Shown piece by piece: positions 1 through 8,237 of a DNA stretch of 15,713 bases. The notes beneath the pieces were generated by a model. It was not told the DNA's origin, ran no database searches, and saw nothing but the letters and a program-made list of their open reading frames with translations. Origin of the DNA: Anaerolineae bacterium. Its GTDB lineage: Bacteria > Chloroflexota > Anaerolineae > 4572-78 > J111. Position 1 is the first letter of the stretch, and each line of letters starts with the position of its first letter. The stretch is from assembly GCA_020433785.1 (NCBI GenBank), contig JAGRCC010000209.1:1-15713 (forward strand), given 5' to 3'. A program made the position numbers and the translations under genes.

Positions 1-905
1 ACCGCTGCCGGGGCGCCAAAGTCAATGGTCGGATTGTGCCGCTCAACTACCAGCTCAAAAACGGCGACCAGGTGGAAATTCTAACCGCCAAACGAGGCGG
101 CCCCAGCCGAGACTGGATTAACCCTCATCTAAATTACATTAAAACCTCTAGAGCCCGCTCGAAAGTTCGCTATTGGTTCAAATACCAAAATTTCGAGAAA
201 AATCTGTCGGACGGCCGGTTTATTTTGGAGCGGGAAATCCGTCGGTTGGGCATTCCGGGCGTTAGCTTTGAAAAGCTGGCTCATGCCTTCAAGTATGATC
301 GCGTCGATGATTTCTTGGCGGCCATCGGGCGTAACGATATCAGCACGCCCCAAATGGTCAACGTCATCAATAGCGTTATTGTGGCGGCTGAACCCGATGC
401 CACGGAAGAGTGGCGCAATCTCATGTCGCTCCCGGCCCCATCGCAGAAAATGTCAACCGGGATTCACGTGCAAGGTGTGGGCAATCTGTTAACTAACCTG
501 GCCCAATGCTGCCGGCCTGTTCCCGGCGATACCGAAATTCTGGGCTATATCACCCGGGGGCGTGGTGTGACCATTCATCGCGGTGACTGCCCCAATATTC
601 TGCGCCTACGCGAGAAAGCCCCGGAACGCCTGATTAAGGTCGATTGGGGTACCGAGGAAGGAACCACTTATCCGGTCGATATCCAGGTAGAAGCCTTTGA
701 TCGGCCCGGTCTGCTGCACGATATTACGTCGGTGGTGGCCAATGAAAAGATCAACCTGGCTACGGTCAATGTGGTCACCAAAAAACAGGAGTCAAAAGCC
801 AATATTTTTGCCACGTTGGATATTGCTAATATTGATCAACTCAGCCGAGTGCTGGCCATTATCGAACAGTTGCCAAACGTTATCGAGGTCAGGCGGCGCA
901 CTTGA
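1..905 (+). CDS. rel: Rel/SpoT-family (p)ppGpp synthetase/hydrolase, C-terminal half (5' truncated by window edge)
   Basis: This is the regulatory half of a stringent-response enzyme that makes or degrades (p)ppGpp from GTP/GDP and ATP. The reading frame is open from base 3, giving about 300 residues. It begins inside the TGS domain (RCRGAKVNGRIVPLNY, then NGDQVEILTA). A helical linker follows, then the conserved Cys-Cys segment (LAQCCRPVPGD, with GRGVTIHRGDCPN) and a C-terminal ACT domain (DRPGLLHDITSVVANEKINL) ending VIEVRRRT. This order is that of long Rel/RelA/SpoT proteins. The HD hydrolase and synthetase domains lie outside the window, so bifunctional Rel cannot be told from a monofunctional form. 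Apparent starts inside the frame, such as GTG at 36, are internal codons. A short T-run (912-917) follows the stop, but I see no convincing stem before it. The family call is very secure. Confidence 0.95.
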   Translation, partial: RCRGAKVNGRIVPLNYQLKNGDQVEILTAKRGGPSRDWINPHLNYIKTSRARSKVRYWFKYQNFEKNLSDGRFILEREIRRLGIPGVSFEKLAHAFKYDRVDDFLAAIGRNDISTPQMVNVINSVIVAAEPDATEEWRNLMSLPAPSQKMSTGIHVQGVGNLLTNLAQCCRPVPGDTEILGYITRGRGVTIHRGDCPNILRLREKAPERLIKVDWGTEEGTTYPVDIQVEAFDRPGLLHDITSVVANEKINLATVNVVTKKQESKANIFATLDIANIDQLSRVLAIIEQLPNVIEVRRRT

Positions 906-1014
906 GCGTTGTTTTTTATGGTAAATTGGTACTAATTAGCCTGATTATGATCCTCATTTGAACCTAATTGTTCTCCGATATTAATCTTGTAACCTCTCAT
1001 AAATTTTACTTTTC

Positions 1015-1023
1015 TGTTATACT
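1015..1023 (+). promoter_or_regulatory. Extended -10 promoter candidate upstream of the hybrid kinase
   Basis: TGTTATACT is a TG-N-TATACT extended -10 element (TATACT at 1018-1023). The gap it sits in (906-1129) is clearly richer in A+T than the flanking genes. The nearest -35-like hexamer, TTGTAA at 987-992, is 25 nt away and too far to pair normally, but extended -10 promoters need little -35 contact. The predicted start near 1030 would leave a leader of about 100 nt before the ATG at 1130. No stable hairpin or operator repeat was seen in this gap. Inference from sequence only. Confidence 0.4.
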
Positions 1024-1129
1024 TAAGAAATAACTGACAACATTTTCAATAACGTCCGGATCTGAACTTTGTATACCTTTTTAAGATCTTCGATTTCCGT
1101 AACAACATCTGCTAGTAGAGGAACTTGTA

Positions 1130-4100
1130 ATGTCAGACCACAATAAGTCCAAAGCTCAACTCATTGGAGAATTAGAGCTGTTGCGACAGCGAATGGTTGA
1201 TCTGGAAGGCTTGGTAGAGACCAACTCTGTTAGGGCGACCGGGCTTCCCGCCGAACTGCGGCAAAGTTCTACCCTGGTTGAGTCACACGGGGCATCTGAT
1301 TCCCTTCACCAAAAAATAGAACAGATTGAACAAACCCTGGCTCGGCGTGTTGAGGAGATGACGACGCTGTATGAAATTTCCCTCAATATTACCGGCGAGC
1401 TTGTCAAAGATGACCTGCTGCAAAATATTGTGGAACAGGCAGCTAAACTGTTAGGTACGAGTATGGGCCAGATCCATCTTTTGCATCCTGACCAGCAGCA
1501 CCTGGAACTCATCGCCAGTTACAGCAACCATGAAAATAAATATGATTTTAACCTTTCAGTTGGCGAAGGAGTAACCGGGCAAGTGGTTTCGACTGGCCAA
1601 CCGATCGTAATTGCCAACTACGAGCAATGGCCAGGACGCTTGGGAAACTTAAATGTAAAAGTGGGCCGGATCATGGGGGTTCCCCTTAAGCGAGGGCGCA
1701 AGATCATCGGGGTTCTCAAAGTGTTTGATGGCCCGGAGAAACAAGGGGCCTTTGACGCCGAGGATGTGAAGTTATTGAATATGCTGGCTGCTCAAGTGGC
1801 TATTGTGCTGGAGAATTCGCAGCTTTACCGTAAAATGCAGGCCAGAGTCGAGGAACTGGCCACACTGAACAGCGTGAGCCAGGCGATAAATTCCACCTTA
1901 GATTTGCAGGAAACCCTAACCCGCATTACCGATCAGATTGCGTTGCAGCTTGATGCGGCGGCTGTTTCAGTGGGGCTGTATGATCCGGAACAAAATGAAA
2001 TATGGTTTGCAGCCGCTTCGGGCCAGGGGTCTGGTTTTATCGTTAACAAGCGGCTGGTCGTGGGGCAAGGCATTATGGGCTGGGTGGTCCAACACAGCCA
2101 ATCGGTCTTAATCTCAGACGCCTCCCAAGACCCGCGTTTCTATAATGAATTTGATAAGCAACAAGGCAACTTCAATACCAAGTCCATATTATGTGTGCCT
2201 TTGCAAGCTCGTGGCCAAACAATTGGCGTCGTTGCGGCGCTGAATCGAATCCACCGCAGTTCGTTCAATGAAGATGATCTCCAGCTATTAAACCTAATTG
2301 CTGCTCCGGCCGCCGCCGCCATCGACAACTCCCGTTTGTATGAACAATCTCAACAAAAGGTCAAGGAACTTCAGGCTGCAGAAACAGAATTGGCCCAGCG
2401 TGCCAGACAGATGGGGTTGATCAACGATATCGGCCGGCAGATTGCGTCTGAATTAGAGTTGGATTTATTGCTAGAACGGGCCGCCCAACTCGTCCAGCAG
2501 TCGTTTGATTACCATCATGTGGCCCTCTTTTTAATAGAAGAGAGCCGGCTCAAACTCAAGGCTAGAGCCGGCTCCTACCAGGCCTATTTTCCGGCGGGGC
2601 ATACCCAGCCCCTGGGAACTGGTATCAACGGGTGGGTGGCTCGCAATGGCCAAAAGTTAGTGGCTAATGACGTATCTAAGGAACCGTGTTACACCACGTT
2701 AATTAAAGAACATACGGTGACTCAATCAGAGCTATGTTTGCCCATTAAGGTCATGGGGCAAACTGTGGGTGTAATAGATATTCAAAGCTCTGTTCTCGAT
2801 GCGTTTACCGATAATGATATCATTGCCATGGAAGCCCTGGCCAACCAGATTGCTGTGGCTGTCCGAAACGCCCGGTTGTATCAACAGGCCAAGCAAGAGA
2901 TTACCGAACGAAAACAGATTGAGCAGAGTCTGCGTGAAAGTGAGGAGCGCTTCCGGCAGGTTATTACGTCTATCAGTGATCATATTTATGTGAGCGAAGT
3001 TGGCCCGTCCGGTGAACGAATTAATTACTACCACTCGCCCAATATCGAAATCCTAACCGGCTATCCAACGGCCAAATTTACGTCTGACTGGCATTTTTGG
3101 CCCTCAACTCTAATTCACCCGGATGATCGCTTTAAGGCGGCGGTTCAGGCATCGAAGTTAAGCCAGGGGCAAAGCAGCGAGGTTGAATATCGCTTGATGC
3201 GGGCCGACGGCGCTGTTATTTGGGTCCGCGATAGCGCCCGAGTGGAGATTAAGGCTAATCGCCAAACAATTTATGGCGTGGTGGCCGATATTACCGAACG
3301 TAAACAGCGCGAGCGGGAATTGGAGATTGTTGTCGCCATCGCCGATGCGATGCGTACCGCCGCAAGCCGAACCGATATCGTGCTGGTCGCCTTGGATAAA
3401 TTGTTGGATTTGCTGCAAATGGCGGGTGCGGCCCTGGCGATTTACGATCCGGCCTCGAATCAAACGGTGATCGAGTACACCCGCGGCGTCTGGACCGGCT
3501 TGACCGAGAAACCTATCTTATCCCATCATCTGGAACAAGCCTACTTGTTTGTTCATGGTAATCTTTATGTGAATAATGATATTCAAAACGATCCTGAGTT
3601 GGTCTGGCTGGCCGAATTTAACCAGATCAAGGCCATCGCCAGTATAACCTTGTCAATTCAAAATGAGCGGATCGGCTCATTGTTGGTGGGCCACCGGCAT
3701 GACATCGCCGCCGATGCCGCCTCGTTGTTGACCACCATCGGCAATATGGTGGCTAATGCCTTTCGGCGCGCCAGTTTATTTGAGGCCTTACAACAATCTA
3801 ATGAAGAACTGGCCCAAGAACGATCATTATTGGCCCATCGGGTTGAAGAACGCACGGCTGAACTGCGGGCAGCCAATGCCGAATTAGCCCGGGCGGCCCG
3901 GCTCAAAGATGAGTTTATGGCCAACATGAGTCATGAACTTCGCACGCCCCTCAATGCAATTTTGGGCATGTCCGAAATATTGCGCAGTAATGTTTACGGC
4001 GAACTCAACAGCGAACAAATTAGCGCCGTTCATCACATTGAGGAAGGCGGTACCCACCTGCTGTCGCTTATTAACGATATCTTAGACCTATCGAAAATTG

Positions 4101-5044
4101 AGGCGGGTAAACTGGATTTACTTCTCAACCCGGTGTCGGTACCGGCTGTTTGTCAAACATCTCTGCAATTTGTTAAACAATTGATCCAAAAAAAGGAAAT
4201 GAAGGTTGTTCACAGTTATGATAACAGCGTCGATCTCATCACCGCCGACGAACGACGGCTAAAGCAAATTTTGGTCAACTTGTTGACGAACGCCGTCAAA
4301 TTTACCCCCGAAGGGGGTCGGATTGGTTTGGAAGTAGAAGGGGATACGTTGCTGGGGGTGGTCCATTTGATTGTGTGGGATACAGGCATCGGCATCTCTG
4401 AGGACGATATGCGACGCCTATTTAAGCCGTTTGTCCAGATTGACAGCGGACTTACCCGCCAGCACGATGGCACCGGTCTGGGCTTGTCGTTGGTTTACCG
4501 CTTAACTGAGATGCACGGCGGCAGCGTCAAACTGGAGAGTACGGTCGATCAAGGTAGCCGCTTTACGGTATCATTGCCCTGGTTGCCGGCCTTCCCGGCT
4601 CAAATAACCGGCAGCGAAAGGTCCGGCCAACTGGCTGATGAGCCGGACGAGGCTTGTTTGCTGTCTATTACCGTTCTTTTGGCTGAAGACAACGAAAGCG
4701 CCGTTGTAACCACCCAAGCGGGGTTGCAATATTTTGGTTGTCAGGTCGTTGTTGCCAGAGATGGCCTCGAAGCCGTTACTCTGGCGGCTGAAATACAACC
4801 GGATCTGATTTTAATGGATATTCAAATGCCCGGCATCAATGGTATTGAAGCGATCCACCAGATTCGGCAAAATCACCCTAATTTGGCCTCAACGCCGATT
4901 ATTGCCTTAACCGCCCTGGCTATGCCGGGCGACCGGCAGCGTTGTCTTGAGGCCGGAGCCAATGAATACGTGTGTAAACCGGTTGGCCCCTCAAGTCTAG
5001 TCAGATTAATTAAGAATCAATTAAGCGAAAAAATTTCGCCTTAA
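1130..5044 (+). CDS. Multi-GAF/PAS hybrid sensor histidine kinase with C-terminal receiver
   Basis: A 1304-aa hybrid kinase expected to sense a cytoplasmic ligand, autophosphorylate on His and pass phosphate to its own receiver. Approximate order: coiled-coil N-terminus (1-80), GAF (90-232), GAF (255-402), GAF (445-585), PAS with its C-cap (600-722, ending DITERKQ), a fourth GAF-like domain (740-880), coiled coil (880-925), HisKA with MSHELRTPL (phospho-acceptor His935), HATPase_c with N-box NLLTNAVKFTP (Asn1054), DTGIGI and GTGLGLS boxes, then a receiver (1180-1300) with an acidic ED pair, phospho-acceptor Asp1230 (LMDIQMPG) and Lys in CKPV. All catalytic motifs are intact. There are no membrane helices or signal peptide, so it is cytosolic. 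AGAGGA at 1117-1122, 7 nt before the ATG, supports the start. The GAF ligands cannot be read from sequence; I see no clear phytochrome-type chromophore Cys. Two more kinases follow after 96 nt. Confidence 0.93.
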   Translation: MSDHNKSKAQLIGELELLRQRMVDLEGLVETNSVRATGLPAELRQSSTLVESHGASDSLHQKIEQIEQTLARRVEEMTTLYEISLNITGELVKDDLLQNIVEQAAKLLGTSMGQIHLLHPDQQHLELIASYSNHENKYDFNLSVGEGVTGQVVSTGQPIVIANYEQWPGRLGNLNVKVGRIMGVPLKRGRKIIGVLKVFDGPEKQGAFDAEDVKLLNMLAAQVAIVLENSQLYRKMQARVEELATLNSVSQAINSTLDLQETLTRITDQIALQLDAAAVSVGLYDPEQNEIWFAAASGQGSGFIVNKRLVVGQGIMGWVVQHSQSVLISDASQDPRFYNEFDKQQGNFNTKSILCVPLQARGQTIGVVAALNRIHRSSFNEDDLQLLNLIAAPAAAAIDNSRLYEQSQQKVKELQAAETELAQRARQMGLINDIGRQIASELELDLLLERAAQLVQQSFDYHHVALFLIEESRLKLKARAGSYQAYFPAGHTQPLGTGINGWVARNGQKLVANDVSKEPCYTTLIKEHTVTQSELCLPIKVMGQTVGVIDIQSSVLDAFTDNDIIAMEALANQIAVAVRNARLYQQAKQEITERKQIEQSLRESEERFRQVITSISDHIYVSEVGPSGERINYYHSPNIEILTGYPTAKFTSDWHFWPSTLIHPDDRFKAAVQASKLSQGQSSEVEYRLMRADGAVIWVRDSARVEIKANRQTIYGVVADITERKQRERELEIVVAIADAMRTAASRTDIVLVALDKLLDLLQMAGAALAIYDPASNQTVIEYTRGVWTGLTEKPILSHHLEQAYLFVHGNLYVNNDIQNDPELVWLAEFNQIKAIASITLSIQNERIGSLLVGHRHDIAADAASLLTTIGNMVANAFRRASLFEALQQSNEELAQERSLLAHRVEERTAELRAANAELARAARLKDEFMANMSHELRTPLNAILGMSEILRSNVYGELNSEQISAVHHIEEGGTHLLSLINDILDLSKIEAGKLDLLLNPVSVPAVCQTSLQFVKQLIQKKEMKVVHSYDNSVDLITADERRLKQILVNLLTNAVKFTPEGGRIGLEVEGDTLLGVVHLIVWDTGIGISEDDMRRLFKPFVQIDSGLTRQHDGTGLGLSLVYRLTEMHGGSVKLESTVDQGSRFTVSLPWLPAFPAQITGSERSGQLADEPDEACLLSITVLLAEDNESAVVTTQAGLQYFGCQVVVARDGLEAVTLAAEIQPDLILMDIQMPGINGIEAIHQIRQNHPNLASTPIIALTALAMPGDRQRCLEAGANEYVCKPVGPSSLVRLIKNQLSEKISP

Positions 5045-5140
5045 AAAACCCTGTTACAAATTTTGGTCAATTAACTCCTGCTGGAATACTCGATCTTCTG
5101 ATCAACAAAACTCATCTTAAAAATCTAAAAAGGTTACACC

Positions 5141-6592
5141 ATGCCTAACAACACCATTCTTATTGTAGATGACCAATATAGTGGCCGTGAAGTGCTGCGT
5201 GGCCTGCTTACCGGCCAGGGATACCAACTCGTTTTTGCCGCCAGCGGTGAAGAGGCGCTGCGCATTGCCCGGCAATCAATTCCCGATGTCATTTTGCTGG
5301 ATGTCATGATGCCGGGTATGGATGGATTTGAAGTTTGCGAGCGGGTACGCACCGATCCAAAATTGGCTCAGGTGCCTATCTTGCTGGTTACCGCTCTCGA
5401 TGATCGCGACTCTCGGCTCAGAGGTATCCAGGCTGGAGCCGATGATTTTATCTCGAAACCCTTTGACCAGCATGAACTGCGGGCCCGCGTTCAAACTATT
5501 GTTAATCTCAATCGGTATCGCCGATTGCACACAGAGCGAGCTAAGTTCGAATGGCTGGTGGACAAAGCCAACTTTGGTCATTTGATTTTGAATGATGCCG
5601 ACCAAATTGTTTACGCCAACGTTCAAGCTCGCCGGTATTTGGAAATCCCCTTAGAGGCCGAACTGCCTACGGACCCATTTCCTCAATTGGTGACAAAACT
5701 CTATAACTGCGAACCCCAGTCGTTGTGGGAACAATGGCCGAACATGGAAGGTGATGTCCCGGCTTATCTGGTACGTCCGGCCTCCGATAACAGCGAAAGT
5801 CTCTGGCTGCACGTCCAACAACTGGCTATGTCTTTGGATGCGACTGAAAAGTATTTGATCAATCTGCAAGATGTGACCGAAGATATGAGCGTCAAGCGCC
5901 TCATGTGGACCTTTCATGCCCAAATTGGACATAAACTTAGAACACCGGTTATGCTGATCTCTGGTTCACTGGATATGCTCAATGCCGATAAAGAACAACT
6001 GGGTGATGACCATAAAACCTTGGTTTCATCAGCCTACAAGAACGCGCTGCGGCTGCAAAGTGAGATTCAAGATGTGCTGCAATATCTGGATACCTCTCAC
6101 ATTGCCGTTTCTGGTGGCGAAATGTGTGACCTTAACAAACTTATCGAGCTTGTCGACACAATTAAGACCGATTTACAGTTAAAGTCGATTGGATTTAATT
6201 TCGACGAAAATCTCATCCAGACCAACCCCGTGCTGCCGCTCTCGCCTGGGGCCACAGAGATAGTTTTGCAGGAGATTCTGGAAAATTCACTGAAATTTCA
6301 CCCTCAACAAGCTCCATCCATTGAACTTAAAATTTCGAGACGCGATAGTCAAATCCGCATTCAGGTTCTGGATGACGGCTTGAGCCTACAGCCGGAACAA
6401 TTAACCAAAATATGGGCGCCATATTATCAGGTCGAACGCTATTTTACCGGCCAGGTTAACGGCATGGGGCTAGGGTTGGCCTCGGTGGCCAGCCTGGTTT
6501 GGGATGTGGGCGGCGCCTGTCAGGCCTTCAATCGGGCCGATGGTCCCGGTCTGGTCATTGAGTTGGTTCTACCCATAAGGGAACTCCTATGA
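5141..6592 (+). CDS. Receiver-first histidine kinase with degenerate kinase boxes
   Basis: A 483-aa cytosolic protein with a receiver domain (1-125; TILIVDD, phospho-acceptor Asp54 in LLDVMMPGM, VTALDD, Lys in SKPF), a weak PAS-like middle segment (about 130-250), a HisKA-like helix pair and an HATPase-like domain. The candidate phospho-acceptor is His264 in GHKLRTP, where Lys replaces the usual Glu. The N-box is EILENSLKF (Asn382). The G1 box reads DDGLS (411-415) instead of DxGxG, so the second Gly is Ser. The G2 box GMGLGL (441-446) is intact. Altered H- and G1-boxes suggest weak or regulatory kinase activity, but activity is not excluded. AAAAGG at 5128-5133 sits 7 nt before the ATG. Its stop overlaps the next start (ATGA, 6589-6592), so translation of the pair is probably coupled. 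Its receiver is closely similar to that of the next gene. Confidence 0.88.
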   Translation: MPNNTILIVDDQYSGREVLRGLLTGQGYQLVFAASGEEALRIARQSIPDVILLDVMMPGMDGFEVCERVRTDPKLAQVPILLVTALDDRDSRLRGIQAGADDFISKPFDQHELRARVQTIVNLNRYRRLHTERAKFEWLVDKANFGHLILNDADQIVYANVQARRYLEIPLEAELPTDPFPQLVTKLYNCEPQSLWEQWPNMEGDVPAYLVRPASDNSESLWLHVQQLAMSLDATEKYLINLQDVTEDMSVKRLMWTFHAQIGHKLRTPVMLISGSLDMLNADKEQLGDDHKTLVSSAYKNALRLQSEIQDVLQYLDTSHIAVSGGEMCDLNKLIELVDTIKTDLQLKSIGFNFDENLIQTNPVLPLSPGATEIVLQEILENSLKFHPQQAPSIELKISRRDSQIRIQVLDDGLSLQPEQLTKIWAPYYQVERYFTGQVNGMGLGLASVASLVWDVGGACQAFNRADGPGLVIELVLPIRELL

Positions 6593-8154
6593 AAAACACC
6601 AGTACCATCCTCATTGTTGATGATCAGGAAAGCTCCCGGCAGGTTTTGCGAGGGCTTCTGCTTAATGACGGTTACAATCTGGCTTTTGCCACCAACGGCG
6701 AAGAAGCGCTTGGATTGGCCGCTGAGCTTTTACCCGACCTCATCCTGCTCGATGTAATGATGCCTGGTATGAATGGGTTTGAAGTGTGCCAAAAATTACG
6801 ACTAGATCCCCATCTGTCAGAGATACTGATTATTATGGTTACCGCTCTGGATGATAAGCGCTCACGGTTGCGAGGGTTAGAAGTTGGCGCCGATGACTTT
6901 GTAAACAAACCCGTTGACGCGGCGGAACTTAAGGCTAGGGTCAAAACCATCACCCGTCTCAACCGCCATCGACGTCTCCGCTCGCTGGAACTTCAAGCCG
7001 AACGAGATCGCACTCGGGCCATTTTAGAGGCGTTAGGCGAAGCGGTGGTCGTGACCGATATCGATGGTTACATCCAATATCTTAATCCGGCGGCAATCAC
7101 CTTAACCGGCTTCTCGGCCAAAGAGGCTCTGGGGCAAGATTGGCGAGTTTGGCAAACGGAAGAAACGCAGACCAAACTCAAAACGCAAATTCTGTCAACC
7201 CTATTTGCCGGTGAAACCTGGTACGGTGAAGTCGTCAACCGGCGCAAAGATGGCAGCACTTATGATGCCGCTCTGACCATTGCTCCCCTTTTTACCCCGG
7301 CCAACCACGCCGGCTCAACGATTATGGGGTTTGTCAGCGTCCAGAGAGATATTACCCCTCTTAAACAGGCCGAACGGTCAAAGAATGAATTTGTGTCGAA
7401 TGTCTCGCACGAGTTACGCACCCCGCTGTCGGTCATTACGCTTATAAGCGATAATTTGGAGGGATTGTATGACCGCCTGGACGACGCCAAACGCCGCAAA
7501 ATGATCCGCGATATCCAAAAGCACACCGAATCGTTAAATAACCTCATCGGCGATGTCCTCGAAATCTCCCGAATCGACAGCGGCCGCATCTCGATGGACC
7601 GGGAGGTCTTAAACCTGACCCAACTGGCCAGAGAACAGGTTGAAGAGATCTTGCCCCTGGCTCAGCAGAAGGGACAATCGATCCGGGTTGTCGGTAAAAA
7701 ACAGTTAAATGTCCTGGGTAATCAGGCCCAGCTACAACAGATTGTCCGTAACCTCTTGAACAATGCCATTAAATATACCCCGGACAGCGGCGAAATTATC
7801 TGCACCTGCGCCCATTTATCGATCCCTAATCCGGATAACAGCCCGGAATTTTACCATCAATGGCCAGGTTGTCTTGAGCTAAGCCCTGGTAAGTGGGCGA
7901 CGCTCCGCGTAATCGATAACGGAGCGGGCATTAATGACGATCATGTCGCGTACGTTTTCGACCGTTTCTACCGGGCTAAATCGCAGCAAAATATTCGCGG
8001 CACCGGCTTGGGGCTGTCGATTAGTCGTGACCTGGTTAAGCTCCATAATGGGCATATCGCGGTTGCCTCGGAAGTAGGCCAAGGGTCGGTTTTTGCCATC
8101 TACCTTCCTTTAATTCAAAGGAAGGTAGAATCACCCGGCGAGCGTGTTGGCTGA
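6589..8154 (+). CDS. Receiver-PAS-histidine kinase (REC-first kinase)
   Basis: A 521-aa cytosolic protein with a receiver (1-125; STILIVDDQ, Asp55 in LLDVMMPGM, VTALDDKRSRLRG, Lys in NKPV), a coiled linker, a PAS domain (about 140-260; ILEALGEAVVVTDIDGYI, ending VQRDITPLKQAERS), HisKA with VSHELRTPLSVI (His274), and HATPase_c with N-box NLLNNAIKYTP (Asn392), DNGAGI and GTGLGLSISRDLV. Unlike its upstream neighbour, all kinase boxes are canonical, so it should be active. The ATG lies inside the stop of the upstream gene (4-nt overlap). The shared blocks VLRGLL, LDVMMPGM and GFEVC in both receivers point to tandem duplication followed by divergence. A receiver in front of a kinase lets an upstream phosphodonor, perhaps the 1304-aa kinase, tune this one. 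No output domain is present. The last codons contain a perfect hairpin (8101-8127). Confidence 0.92.
   Translation: MKNTSTILIVDDQESSRQVLRGLLLNDGYNLAFATNGEEALGLAAELLPDLILLDVMMPGMNGFEVCQKLRLDPHLSEILIIMVTALDDKRSRLRGLEVGADDFVNKPVDAAELKARVKTITRLNRHRRLRSLELQAERDRTRAILEALGEAVVVTDIDGYIQYLNPAAITLTGFSAKEALGQDWRVWQTEETQTKLKTQILSTLFAGETWYGEVVNRRKDGSTYDAALTIAPLFTPANHAGSTIMGFVSVQRDITPLKQAERSKNEFVSNVSHELRTPLSVITLISDNLEGLYDRLDDAKRRKMIRDIQKHTESLNNLIGDVLEISRIDSGRISMDREVLNLTQLAREQVEEILPLAQQKGQSIRVVGKKQLNVLGNQAQLQQIVRNLLNNAIKYTPDSGEIICTCAHLSIPNPDNSPEFYHQWPGCLELSPGKWATLRVIDNGAGINDDHVAYVFDRFYRAKSQQNIRGTGLGLSISRDLVKLHNGHIAVASEVGQGSVFAIYLPLIQRKVESPGERVG
8101..8127 (+). repeat. Perfect 11-bp hairpin inside the 3' end of the third kinase gene
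   Basis: TACCTTCCTTT (8101-8111), loop AATTC and AAAGGAAGGTA (8117-8127) form an 11-bp perfect stem ending 24 nt before the stop codon's first base. A short T-run follows only at about 8156-8161, so it is not a classic terminator. It may protect the 3' end of the mRNA, or it may be chance. The pairing is directly seen; the role is inferred. Confidence 0.55.
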
Positions 8155-8183
8155 CTTTTTTATCATACTTTCTATTGACGGGG

Positions 8184-8216
8184 TGGCTCCCGCCGGATTC
8201 CCGAATCCGGCGGCCA
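8184..8216. repeat. Inverted repeat between convergent genes
   Basis: CCGCCGGATTC (8190-8200) and GAATCCGGCGG (8203-8213) are perfect 11-nt complements separated by two bases. TGG/CCA (8184-8186 and 8214-8216) extends the pairing past a 3-nt bulge. It lies between the + strand kinase cluster and the - strand DUF4395 gene. There is no U-tract on either side, so it is a weak fit to intrinsic termination. A bidirectional transcription barrier or a REP-like palindrome are both possible. Confidence 0.55.
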
Positions 8217-8237
8217 AGCGTGGATTAATGAATGGAT

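Noticed and set aside
2732..3463. Two - strand frames (100 and 101 codons) inside the hybrid kinase
   Set aside because: They lie inside GAF and PAS domains that are clearly coding on the + strand; no ribosome sites.
5045..5140. Promoter between the first and second kinase genes (TTGGTC-N18-TACTCG)
   Set aside because: The -10 matches consensus at too few positions to support it; read-through from upstream is as likely.
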